Assembly: GCA_045599185.1 (NCBI GenBank)
Contig: JAZRVO010000016.1
Span: 11,537-75,536 of the forward strand
DNA: 64,000 nucleotides
Direction of reading: 5' to 3'
Source: UBA1240 sp045599185
GTDB lineage: Bacteria > Spirochaetota > Spirochaetia > Treponematales > Treponemataceae
The notes below the pieces were generated by a model, which saw only the letters and a program-made list of their open reading frames with translations, was not told the origin of the DNA and did not search any database. A program made the translations under genes and the position numbers. Position 1 is the stretch's first letter, and every line of letters begins with the position of its first letter. Shown here in pieces: positions 52,280-60,565 of the stretch.

Positions 52280-52494
52280 TGTATACTCTATTTGTAACAT
52301 AGCATATTATCATTTTGGTATCGATTTGTGAAGTAGAATACCCGATAAATAGATAAAAATTTATCTGATTAAACAGCTCTAACCACCGGTGAAAAACAAA
52401 AAAAAAACTCCGCAAAAACTGCATTTTTCTGCACAACTGCAAAAAAAAAACGCAATTTTTACGAAGCCTTAAAACCGGTTCTGCCCTGCCCTTT

Positions 52495-54507
52495 TCAGGC
52501 GCGCTTTTTTAAGAATTCAATGTAATCGTTCATGCAAACAGGCTTGCTGAAATAATAGCCCTGCAGGTAATTTACGCCGAGATTTTCAAGCACTTCAACC
52601 TGTTCCTGCGTTTCTACACCTTCGGCAACAATGTGACCGCCAAGGCTTAAAATCATTTTTACAACAGTCTGCAAAACAATCTTTGCCTTTTCCCTGTCCG
52701 GGTTACCGGCATCAAAGCACGGCCACAAAAGGCTTTTATCAAGCTTAACAATGTCAAAATTGGCCTTAACCATTTGCGCAAGGTTGGAATACCCTGTACC
52801 AAAATCATCCATTGAAAAAGTGCAGCCCATTTTTCCCAGCGCCTGCATGTTCTGGGCAAGCATTTTTTCATTGGCAACCGCCGCACTTTCAGTAATTTCC
52901 AAATTAATGCAGTTGGGCGCAAGCTGATATTTTTTCAGCAGGCTTTCAATCTGTTCTGGCAAATCGGCATCAATGCACTGAAGGCCGCTCAAATTCAGTT
53001 CAATGTATTCAACGCCCATGCTGCACAGCTGGCCGCCCTGCATAAAGCCGAAAACCTTTTCAAAAATCAAATTGCTTATGGCGTTAATAAGACCATGCCG
53101 TTCTGCCAGCGGAATAAACTCTTCCGGCGAAACATAGCCGATCGTTTCAGTATCCTTAAGGCGCACCAAAGCTTCGGCACTTATAAAACGCTTTTTTTCA
53201 ACTGAATAAATTGGCTGGAAATACACGTCAAAACCGTCGTTGTGAATGGCTTCGTTAAGAAGCTTTACAATTTCATCCTGACGGCGTTTTGTCTGAATGA
53301 ATTCGCTGCCAATGTCGTGGGCAAAAATATCGTGTTCGTGCAGAGACGGATTTTCGGTGATAAAGCCCAGCATGTCTATAATTTCGGTGGCAGTTTTCAG
53401 GTCGTTCGGGTAGCCTATAATATCGATATGGGGCGTTATAAAAACCTTTGTATCTAAAAGTGCCCAGGCACTGCTAAAGCGTTTCTGCATTTCGTCAAGC
53501 CGCCTGTGAATTTCTTCCTTTGTAGACCTGAAATTGCTGGGCTGGTTTGCCCCGTAACGAATATACTGGGCAATTCTGCCGGTTTTTTCATTTTCAACAA
53601 TGCTTGCAACAATTGCAAAACCGTTGTTGTTTGTACGGAACAGACTTGCATCCATCGTCTGGGCAACAAAATTGCTCATATCGTTAAAAAGTTTGTTTAC
53701 CGCATCCTTTCCGTACTTAAGGCGCATGCCCGGCAAATCGGAAAAATAAAAGTTGATTACTTCAAAAACGTTTTTGCGGCTAATCATTTCCTGCAAAACC
53801 AGTTCAAGGCTGCCCCTGTCAAAAAATTTCCGCTTTGTGCTTACGTAATCAACCGGCTTTTGAAAAGCAATGTACATAAAAAGCACAATAAGGCTTATGC
53901 AAAGGCTGGAAAAAAGCGTATACGGAAAAAGTAACTGAACATGCAGGTAAACAAACCATACGCAGACGCTTAAAATAACGTAGCGTTTTTTGCCCTGCAG
54001 CAAACTGTTTTTACTGCTGTTTACCAAAGTTTTAACCAGCGAAAAAATCATATATATGGAAGATAAAAACAAAATTTGCTTTACCATCGGCCCTGCAGGA
54101 TAAATTACGTCCCTGTCGATAATGTATTCCAGCGGACTGAAAACAAGGGCAACAATGGTAAGCGCGTACGGCACAATCACCGAAACAAGGGTAACAACCT
54201 TTAGGCGCTGCTGTTTTTGCAGCAAAAACGTAATGTACAGATAAAGCGAAAAGCACACGTTTTCCATGGAAATGTAAAATATCTGGTGAAAAACCCTGCG
54301 CATTACGTCAGGAACTTCGCGGTTAAAAGCCAGCGAAAAAACAACGGCAAAATCAGCAGCAATATAAACCGCCGACCAGAACATCATGAAAGAAAAACAC
54401 GCAGTAGAAAGCAAAGGCAGTTTTTTCTGCGACCAGTACAGAATCTGCAAAATCAAAATTATCAGTGCCGCCGCAATTTGAAAGCGTATATTTGCAAAAA
54501 ACAACAT
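52495..54507 (-). CDS. Membrane-anchored EAL-domain protein with degenerate GGDEF
   Basis: About 670 residues. The N-terminal 220 residues contain six or seven hydrophobic helices. A middle domain has GGDEF-like spacing, but the signature is degraded (RTNNNGF), so no c-di-GMP synthesis is expected. The C-terminal EAL domain keeps EALVRL, the ELNLSGLQCI strand, EITESAAV, MDDFGTGYSNL, KLDKSLL and VAEGVETQEQ, so c-di-GMP hydrolysis is likely. I start at ATG 54507 (MLFFANIRF) after AAAGGATTTAAA. No other signalling gene is adjacent, but an HD-GYP protein lies at 21.2 kb. Confidence 0.85.
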   Translation of the reverse strand: MLFFANIRFQIAAALIILILQILYWSQKKLPLLSTACFSFMMFWSAVYIAADFAVVFSLAFNREVPDVMRRVFHQIFYISMENVCFSLYLYITFLLQKQQRLKVVTLVSVIVPYALTIVALVFSPLEYIIDRDVIYPAGPMVKQILFLSSIYMIFSLVKTLVNSSKNSLLQGKKRYVILSVCVWFVYLHVQLLFPYTLFSSLCISLIVLFMYIAFQKPVDYVSTKRKFFDRGSLELVLQEMISRKNVFEVINFYFSDLPGMRLKYGKDAVNKLFNDMSNFVAQTMDASLFRTNNNGFAIVASIVENEKTGRIAQYIRYGANQPSNFRSTKEEIHRRLDEMQKRFSSAWALLDTKVFITPHIDIIGYPNDLKTATEIIDMLGFITENPSLHEHDIFAHDIGSEFIQTKRRQDEIVKLLNEAIHNDGFDVYFQPIYSVEKKRFISAEALVRLKDTETIGYVSPEEFIPLAERHGLINAISNLIFEKVFGFMQGGQLCSMGVEYIELNLSGLQCIDADLPEQIESLLKKYQLAPNCINLEITESAAVANEKMLAQNMQALGKMGCTFSMDDFGTGYSNLAQMVKANFDIVKLDKSLLWPCFDAGNPDREKAKIVLQTVVKMILSLGGHIVAEGVETQEQVEVLENLGVNYLQGYYFSKPVCMNDYIEFLKKRA

Positions 54508-54647
54508 TTTAAATCCTTTTTTACGTCTGGCACTTAAAATTGATTTTTTTTCAAGCTGCCGCATACTAAAAAAATACCAGTTTTATCATATTTTAGCAAA
54601 CACCCGGCCACGTTAATTCACGGTATTAATTCGCTTTATTAAGGTAA

Positions 54648-56165
54648 AAACAGAAAAAAAATAATGCGTCCTTCCATTGCTTCAATCCCGACAGAAAAAT
54701 CAACGCCGCAGACGGCAATATTCCTCCAGTTCCTTTTGCCGAAGCCATAGATTTTCTTAAAGCCCGTGTACCCATGACAAAAAAAGAGTGGGAAACCCTT
54801 GAGCCAAAGTTAAGATTCCGGGCGTTTACCGTGGCAAAACTTGGAAGCGCCGTAGAAATAGAAACTGCAAAACAGATTCTTGTAAGTGCACTTGAAAAAG
54901 GTGAAAGCTATTCTCAGACCTGGGAAATAATGAACGATATTTTCGGTAAAGGAGAACTTGGATTCAAGCCCGGCTACTGGGAAAATGTGTTCAGAACAAA
55001 TACACAGACGGCATATATGGCTGGTAAGTTACAGCAGTATGAAAAGATACCTGGAATTGCAGCCTATCAGCTGATGATTATTGAAGATGTCAGGACAAGC
55101 AAAATCTGCCGCAATTTAATCACAAAAACAGGCCGAGGACTCGTTCTTTCTGTTGATGATGATTTCTGGAAAACAAAAGGATTTCCACCATACCATTTCC
55201 AGTGCAGAAGTTCTGTAAGGGCAGTTTATCAGCACCAGCTCAAGGCAGAAAACATCAAGATTGATGAACCTAAGCATTTGGATAGATTCAAACCCCAAAC
55301 CGGCTTTGGCGGGAATCCGTTAACTGATGGTAATTGGTGGAAATTAACATCTTCGCAAGCAAAAATTGCACGAAAAATTGGCATAGAAGCTGACTTGAGC
55401 CGTAAAGAAGAACTTATAAAAATGGCTACTGAACAAATCAAAATGCTTAATCAAAAAGAATCTGGTTTAATAAATACAGTAGCAGAAATATTAAAAAAGC
55501 AGCCGTTTTTTAATGAAATGACTGAGTTTTCTAGAAATGCGATGATAAGACAGTTAGAAATGTTTGACGATAACAAGCTGACTCTTCTAAAAAAATATGC
55601 TGGAGATATAGAAATAATTGTTTCGAATAATATAGAGGATTCAGTGTATAACGGATTACAAATAATATTAAAAAAAGGGAGAGAACTCAGTGATTTTTAT
55701 CATGAATTTGGGCACCATCTTGATGATGTTATTGTTGGAACAAATAGAGCAAGAGATTTGATGCCTGATTTCCTAAAAACTTTAGAATCTGATGCACTTA
55801 TCTGGATAAATAATAATTCTGAAGGAGTAATTGTAAATTCACTAAATAAAATTCCTCGTGCTACACGAGAACATCTAAATGATATTTTGCGAAACAGGTG
55901 TAAGTTTGATAAATATGATACGGCATCTGATATTCTTGATGGTTTGACAAATGGTAAGATTGGAGGGTATGATAATTGTGGTTCAGGACATAAAAAAGGA
56001 TATTACAGTTTTCCTGAGTTGAAACATGTCGAAGGTGAATCTATCGCAAATATAACCGAAGCATGGTATTTTCCTGGGAAATCAGTAAGTGAAGGATTTA
56101 GGGAAGTTTTTCCAAATGCTTATAATATGTATGTTAATTTTTTAGAGGGACATATTTATGATTGA
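54648..56165 (+). CDS. 5'-truncated MuF (phage head morphogenesis) domain fused to a putative HExxH toxin domain
   Basis: The annotated ATG would be 54774 (463 residues), but the frame is open back to 54648 and reads NPDRKINAADGN, then PVPFAEAIDFLKARVP, which resembles the normal MuF N-terminus; no start codon exists there, so the true 5' end is lost. Residues 1-155 (from 54774) are a MuF/SPP1-gp7 head protein: RFRAFTVAKL, NVFRTNTQTAYMAGK, ICRNL, FPPYHFQCRSSVR. After a linker the C-terminal 240 residues are A/T-rich and hold H310-EFG-H314-H (HExxH zinc motif), then GHKKGYY and EGESIANITEAW. Such tails are polymorphic-toxin-like in temperate phages. Overlaps the next gene by 8 bp. Confidence 0.75.
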   Translation, partial: KQKKNNASFHCFNPDRKINAADGNIPPVPFAEAIDFLKARVPMTKKEWETLEPKLRFRAFTVAKLGSAVEIETAKQILVSALEKGESYSQTWEIMNDIFGKGELGFKPGYWENVFRTNTQTAYMAGKLQQYEKIPGIAAYQLMIIEDVRTSKICRNLITKTGRGLVLSVDDDFWKTKGFPPYHFQCRSSVRAVYQHQLKAENIKIDEPKHLDRFKPQTGFGGNPLTDGNWWKLTSSQAKIARKIGIEADLSRKEELIKMATEQIKMLNQKESGLINTVAEILKKQPFFNEMTEFSRNAMIRQLEMFDDNKLTLLKKYAGDIEIIVSNNIEDSVYNGLQIILKKGRELSDFYHEFGHHLDDVIVGTNRARDLMPDFLKTLESDALIWINNNSEGVIVNSLNKIPRATREHLNDILRNRCKFDKYDTASDILDGLTNGKIGGYDNCGSGHKKGYYSFPELKHVEGESIANITEAWYFPGKSVSEGFREVFPNAYNMYVNFLEGHIYD

Positions 56166-56448
56166 TACAGAGAAACATTATGATAATTTCCTTCAGTATT
56201 TGGCTGATATCCAATATCCAGAGGAAGATTTTAATAAATTTACAAAGAAATTCGGACAATATGGTCTTTGTTTTCGAACCGATGCATATTCTCCAAAAAA
56301 GAAAAGAGGTAAAATGTATTCCATGGATCCTGAAAAATATGATATCTATTTGGCTGCAATTAAGGAAAGTTTAGTACAGAATAAAGATTTACTATTTGAT
56401 TTAGTAAAAGATAAAGAAAAAATATTTGATTCAAACGTTCAGTATTAA
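56158..56448 (+). CDS. Candidate immunity protein for the MuF-linked toxin
   Basis: 96 residues with no recognised domain: acidic and helical N-terminal part (KHYDNFLQYLADIQYPEEDF), a basic middle (SPKKKRGKMY), and a helical end. Its ATG lies 8 bp inside the end of the MuF-toxin gene and it shares that gene's A/T-rich composition. Size, position and coupling are those of immunity genes of polymorphic toxins. Function is inference from this context only. A terminator follows 3 bp after the stop. Confidence 0.6.
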   Translation: MIDTEKHYDNFLQYLADIQYPEEDFNKFTKKFGQYGLCFRTDAYSPKKKRGKMYSMDPEKYDIYLAAIKESLVQNKDLLFDLVKDKEKIFDSNVQY

Positions 56449-56450
56449 TC

Positions 56451-56480
56451 AAAGCCCCGGCGCAAAATCCGGGGCTTTCC
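56451..56480. terminator. Bidirectional terminator after the toxin/immunity pair
   Basis: Perfect 10-bp stem AAAGCCCCGG/CCGGGGCTTT with an 8-nt loop, T-rich on the right. It ends the plus-strand pair and probably the minus-strand small gene. Confidence 0.8.
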
Positions 56481-56482
56481 TT

Positions 56483-56641
56483 TCATCTGTCCAGTTCCTT
56501 CAAAATCCTGTCGTGCAGGTCTGCCCAGTAACAGGAAAGGCGGCATTTTACGCGCTCATTTAATCCGTTGGCGCTGTCCAGTGTAATACCGTCAAGCATC
56601 ATACCAAAATCGGTCAGCATATCTTTTACATCTTCTGGCAT
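56483..56641 (-). CDS. Small phage-type protein of unknown function
   Basis: 52 residues: MPEDVKDMLTDFGMMLDGIT, then RVKCRLSCYWADLHDRIL. AGGAGGAACAG precedes the ATG, the best ribosome-binding site near. Stops 3 bp before the terminator of the opposite strand. I do not recognise a family. It follows the MazG-like gene by 15 bp on the same strand, so it is likely a remnant of the same prophage. Confidence 0.55.
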   Translation of the reverse strand: MPEDVKDMLTDFGMMLDGITLDSANGLNERVKCRLSCYWADLHDRILKELDR

Positions 56642-56656
56642 CTGTTCCTCCTGCCG

Positions 56657-56965
56657 TCATGCTTCACGGTTCCTTTCAGCCTGCCGTTCCAACTTCCGCC
56701 GCTTCCATTCGTAAACATCATTTTCGCACCGGTACTTGTTCTTCAGCACCTGCAGGACAACTTCAACATCCGCAATTTCTTCAAACAGGCGGTCTTTCAG
56801 CTCGGCTTCCATGCCGCCGTATTCGCCGCCTTCAAGCCGGTTAAGCTTGTTCAGCACCTGTATCAGCTCGCCGCATTCTTCCATGGCAAGCCCCCTGAAA
56901 TAGGCTTCGCCGTAACGCCTGCCTGTTTCTACAATCATCAGCTGTATGCCTGTCTTATCGCTCAT
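56657..56965 (-). CDS. MazG-like nucleotide pyrophosphohydrolase (phage-type)
   Basis: 102 residues, all helical. MEECGELIQVLNKL (E-ExxE pattern) and LFEEIADVEVVLQVLK (ExxD) form the metal-binding site of MazG/dUTPase-like enzymes; the C-terminus is basic (KRRKLERQAERNRE). Phages encode such proteins to hydrolyse (d)NTPs. It is in a prophage remnant between the EAL gene and uvrB. Start ATG 56965; its ribosome-binding site is weak. Confidence 0.7.
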   Translation of the reverse strand: MSDKTGIQLMIVETGRRYGEAYFRGLAMEECGELIQVLNKLNRLEGGEYGGMEAELKDRLFEEIADVEVVLQVLKNKYRCENDVYEWKRRKLERQAERNREA

Positions 56966-57142
56966 ATTTTTTTAACCTCATAAAAAAACTGCATTGCGCC
57001 GCGCCTAGTGCCTGCATTTGCAAAAACTTTGCATTGCATAAAGCCAGCGCCCCCGGAAAATCACACTCAGCCCCCACCACAGCCCACCGCACCAAAAACC
57101 GGCCTGCTGTACTATTCGCGCACCGCGTGGTAAAATTGCCCC

Positions 57143-59140
57143 ATGCGACCATTCAAAGTACATGCACCATACGAACCTTCCGGCGACCAGCCGCAGGCAA
57201 TTGAAAAACTTGCCCGGGGCTTTTTAAACGGCGACAAATACCAAACCCTTAAAGGCGTAACCGGCAGCGGCAAAACCTTTACAATGGCAAAAATAATTGA
57301 AAAAATTCAAAAGCCAACCTTAATAATCAGCCACAACAAAACCCTTTCAGCCCAGCTTTACCGGGAATTCAAGACATTTTTTCCGGATAACGCAGTTGAA
57401 TACTTTGTAAGCTATTACGACTATTATCAGCCCGAAGCCTACGTACCGGCACGAGACCTTTACATAGAAAAAGACGCATCAATAAATCAGGAAATTGACC
57501 GGCTGCGCCTTGGCGCAACATACAGCCTTATGGAACGGCGGGACGTAATCGTTGTTGCAACAGTTTCCTGCATTTACGGCCTTGGAATGCCGGAACTGTA
57601 CCGTGACATGCGCCTGCACATAGAAGTAGGCGAAAGCATAAACCCGGCCGAATTTGCCAGACAATTGATTAGCCTGCAATACCAGCGCAACGACATCGCC
57701 TTCGACCGGGGAACATTCCGCATAAAAGGCGACATCATAGAAATTTTCCCTGCATACATGGAAACAGACGAAGCCTACCGCATTGAACTTGACTGGGAAG
57801 AAGTTTCGCGCATACGCCGCTTTCACACAATCAGCGGTGAAATTATGGAAGAACTGGACGAAACCACAATTTACCCGGCAAAACACTTCGTCGTTCCCCA
57901 GGACATGCTTAACAACGCGGTTGACCGCATTAAAGCCGAAATGGAAGAACGCGTAGAATTTTTCAATTCTACCGGCAAGCTGCTGGAAGCTGAACGAATA
58001 AAAACCCGTACCACCTACGATTTGGAAATGCTGAAAGAAATGGGCTACTGTTCGGGTATTGAAAACTATTCAGGTCCAATTTCCGGCCGCGCACCGGGGC
58101 AGCCGCCTGCAACACTCCTTCACTACTTTCCCGACGATTTCTGCTGCATGATTGACGAAGCCCACGTAACGGTTTCGCAGATTGGCGCAATGTACGAAGG
58201 CGACCGCAGCCGCAAGCAGAACCTTATCGATTTCGGCTTCAGGCTGCCAAGCGCGCTTGATAACCGGCCGCTTAAAGGCGACGAATTTACAAAAATGGTG
58301 AACCAGACAATTTTTGTAACTGCCACTCCGCGCCCGGAAGAAATAAAAAAAAGCACGCAGGTTGTTGAACAGCTTATCCGCCCGACAGGCCTTTTAGACC
58401 CGATTGTTGAAGTGCGTAAAAGCGAAGGCCAGATGGAAGACATTTACGGCGAAATAAAAGAACGCATCGCCAAAAACGAACGGTGCCTGGTTTTGACCCT
58501 TACAAAAAAAATGGCAGAAGATTTAACCGAATATTTAAGCGGTTTCGGGCTGAAAGTAAAATACATACACAGCGAAGTTGAAACCATTGAACGCGTTGAA
58601 ATATTGAAAAGCCTTCGCACCGGCGAAATTGACATACTTATAGGCATCAACCTTCTGCGCGAAGGCATTGACCTGCCTGAAGTTTCGTTCATTGCAATTT
58701 TGGACGCAGACAAAATCGGATTTCTGCGTTCTGCAACAAGCCTGATACAGATTATTGGCCGTGCGGCGCGTAACCAGAACGGTAAGGTTGTAATGTATGC
58801 CGACACTTTAAGCCCGGCAATGAAGGAAGCCATTACCGAAACCGAACACCGCCGGGCAATTCAAAGTGCATACAACGAAGAACACGGCATAACCCCGGCA
58901 ACGGTTAGCAAAGCCGTTAACGATATTCTTGTGCGGCAGGAAGAGGAAAAGCAGGAAAACACCAAAATTGAGCTTGACGTGCTAAAAAAAAGCTGCAACC
59001 TGTTAAACCCGAAGGAACGGAAAAAGCTTATAAAACTTTTGGAAAAAGAAATGGCAGACCACGCAGAACGGCTTGAATACGAAGAAGCCGCGGCAATCCG
59101 TGACCAGATTGCAGAAATTAAAAAGCAGTACGGCGAATAA
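57143..59140 (+). CDS. uvrB: UvrB, excinuclease ABC subunit B
   Basis: 665 residues, normal length. Walker A GVTGSGKTFTMAKII near residue 40; the damage-verifying beta-hairpin YYDYYQPEAYVPARDLY near 95; helicase motifs CMIDEAHVTVSQ, FVTATPRPEE, LREGIDLPEV and QIIGRAARNQNG; and a C-terminal UVR domain with LEYEEAAAIRDQI. It verifies damage found by UvrA and guides UvrC in nucleotide excision repair. No uvrA or uvrC is in the window. ATG at 57143; the upstream 180 bp are non-coding. The downstream PhnP-like gene begins 21 bp later. Confidence 0.97.
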   Translation: MRPFKVHAPYEPSGDQPQAIEKLARGFLNGDKYQTLKGVTGSGKTFTMAKIIEKIQKPTLIISHNKTLSAQLYREFKTFFPDNAVEYFVSYYDYYQPEAYVPARDLYIEKDASINQEIDRLRLGATYSLMERRDVIVVATVSCIYGLGMPELYRDMRLHIEVGESINPAEFARQLISLQYQRNDIAFDRGTFRIKGDIIEIFPAYMETDEAYRIELDWEEVSRIRRFHTISGEIMEELDETTIYPAKHFVVPQDMLNNAVDRIKAEMEERVEFFNSTGKLLEAERIKTRTTYDLEMLKEMGYCSGIENYSGPISGRAPGQPPATLLHYFPDDFCCMIDEAHVTVSQIGAMYEGDRSRKQNLIDFGFRLPSALDNRPLKGDEFTKMVNQTIFVTATPRPEEIKKSTQVVEQLIRPTGLLDPIVEVRKSEGQMEDIYGEIKERIAKNERCLVLTLTKKMAEDLTEYLSGFGLKVKYIHSEVETIERVEILKSLRTGEIDILIGINLLREGIDLPEVSFIAILDADKIGFLRSATSLIQIIGRAARNQNGKVVMYADTLSPAMKEAITETEHRRAIQSAYNEEHGITPATVSKAVNDILVRQEEEKQENTKIELDVLKKSCNLLNPKERKKLIKLLEKEMADHAERLEYEEAAAIRDQIAEIKKQYGE

Positions 59141-59161
59141 AAACTGGCAGGCAAAGGAAAA

Positions 59162-59986
59162 ATGAAAAAATCTTCTATTAAAGTAACTATCAGCGGAAGC
59201 GGAACCAGCAGCGGAATACCGACAATTGCCTGCAGCTGCCGCGTCTGCAAGTCTAAAGACCCTAAAGACAAACGCAACCGCGCCGCAGCCTTTGTTACTG
59301 ACGGCACGTTTACAATCGCAATAGACGCAGGCCCGGAATTCAGGATTCAGGCACTTAATTACGGGCTTACGCGTTTAGACGCTGTTCTGATAACCCACAG
59401 CCACGCCGACCATATTCACGGACTGGACGACATACGGTGTTTCAGCGAAGAAAAAGCCCTGCCAATTTATGCAAACCAGCCAACCCTGAAAAGCGTAAAA
59501 AACTGCTACGATTATGTTTTTAAACCAACGCAAAAAGGCGGTGGCAAACCCCAGCTGGATTTACAGAATGCAGAAATTTATAATCTGGAAAAACCGCTGA
59601 CCATTGGCAGCATGAAAATTGTTCCGGTTCCAATATGGCACGGAATTCTTCCGGTTTTCGGCTGGAGAATAAACGATTTTGCCTATTTAACGGATTTAAG
59701 CAGAATTGAAGAAGAAGGCCTTGAACGGCTTAAGGACATAAAGTGTCTGGTTATAGACGGTTTGCGCCAAAAAGAACACGAAACCCACTGCACCTTTGCC
59801 CAGGCTTTGGATATTGCGTGCCAGACCAGCGCGAAACAAGTGTTTATAACCCACATTGCCCACGATTACAGCCATGCAGAAATTTGCCAAATATTGAAAG
59901 AAGAACAGGCCAAACGCCCTGCCCTTTTTGGCAAAACCGTTGAACCGGCCTTTGACGGCATGGAAATAACATTTCCGGAAATTTAG
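59162..59986 (+). CDS. PhnP-like metallo-beta-lactamase-fold phosphodiesterase
   Basis: 274 residues. The start VTISGSGTSSGIPTIACSC has the GSGTSxGxP motif of the PhnP family, followed by extra Cys (CSCRVC). The metal-binding HSHADHIHGLDD (HxHxDH), a His in WHGILPVFG, YLTDLSRIEE and HIAHDYSH complete the site. Members hydrolyse cyclic phosphodiesters such as ribose 1,2-cyclic phosphate or act in nucleic-acid repair pathways; the substrate here is uncertain and no phn genes are present. Starts at ATG 59162 with AAAGGAAAA, 21 bp after uvrB, so co-transcribed. Confidence 0.83.
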   Translation: MKKSSIKVTISGSGTSSGIPTIACSCRVCKSKDPKDKRNRAAAFVTDGTFTIAIDAGPEFRIQALNYGLTRLDAVLITHSHADHIHGLDDIRCFSEEKALPIYANQPTLKSVKNCYDYVFKPTQKGGGKPQLDLQNAEIYNLEKPLTIGSMKIVPVPIWHGILPVFGWRINDFAYLTDLSRIEEEGLERLKDIKCLVIDGLRQKEHETHCTFAQALDIACQTSAKQVFITHIAHDYSHAEICQILKEEQAKRPALFGKTVEPAFDGMEITFPEI

Positions 59987-60040
59987 TCCGGGCAACAGAC
60001 AAAACTTAAAGTGCAAACACTTCAAAACAGGCCATACCGC

Positions 60041-60069
60041 TTGACTGAAATGCTGCATTTTAGTATTAT
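60041..60069 (+). promoter_or_regulatory. Sigma-70 promoter of the L28 gene
   Basis: TTGACT, 17 nt, TATTAT, matching the consensus at 5 of 6 in both elements with ideal spacing. It lies 44 bp before the rpmB start. Confidence 0.8.
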
Positions 60070-60113
60070 TTGGTCTCTAAACTTAGAAAAAACTATTTAG
60101 GTAGGTAAATTAT

Positions 60114-60305
60114 ATGTCAAGAAGATGTGATATTTGCGGTAAAGGTTCACTTAAAGGCAACAGAGTAAGTAAGTCTTACAACCACACACGCCACACATGG
60201 AAACCAAACGTAGTAGACGTTAAAACAGAAGTTGGCGGAACAACTTTGACAGTAAAAGTTTGTACACGCTGTCTTAGAAGTGGTTTCATCACAAAAAAAG
60301 TGTAA
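60114..60305 (+). CDS. rpmB: 50S ribosomal protein L28
   Basis: 63 residues, normal length. SRRCDICGKGSLKGNRVSKS and HTWKPNVVDVKTEV identify L28; the CxxC (CDIC) and CTRC pairs make it the zinc-binding C+ form. It binds 23S rRNA at the exit-site region of the large subunit. ATG 60114 follows GGTAGGTAAATTAT. Own promoter and terminator, no neighbouring rpmG. Confidence 0.97.
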   Translation: MSRRCDICGKGSLKGNRVSKSYNHTRHTWKPNVVDVKTEVGGTTLTVKVCTRCLRSGFITKKV

Positions 60306-60330
60306 TTGATTTAGTTGATTATTCCTTTAC

Positions 60331-60362
60331 AAAAAGAGCTGCTGATGCGGCTCTTTTTTTTA
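60331..60362 (+). terminator. Terminator of rpmB
   Basis: AAAAAGAGC/GCTCTTTTT stem followed by TTT; 25 bp after the stop. Confidence 0.8.
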
Positions 60363-60493
60363 TTTAAAGTTAACTGCCAATTTAAAAAAAATTAAAACAA
60401 TTTTTTTAATGTTAACGCGCTTTAACCAAAAACATAAAATTTAAAAACTGAAAGTTATGTAAAACGGTTTAATTCTTCAAATATTTGCCCAAA

Positions 60494-60522
60494 TTGACAA
60501 AACAGCCGCAAAATGGTACATA
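60494..60522 (+). promoter_or_regulatory. Candidate promoter of the PRPP synthetase gene
   Basis: TTGACA, 17 nt, TACATA (the best -35 in the region, -10 weak). About 43 bp before the start. The 190 bp upstream of it are A/T-rich with no gene. Confidence 0.5.
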
Positions 60523-60565
60523 TATTGACGTTCTTTAACATAAAAACCAAAAAGGACCGCTCATC

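Noticed and set aside
56955..57152. 65-codon minus-strand frame between the MazG-like gene and uvrB
   Set aside because: It overlaps both the MazG-like start and the uvrB start, and the composition is not protein-like.
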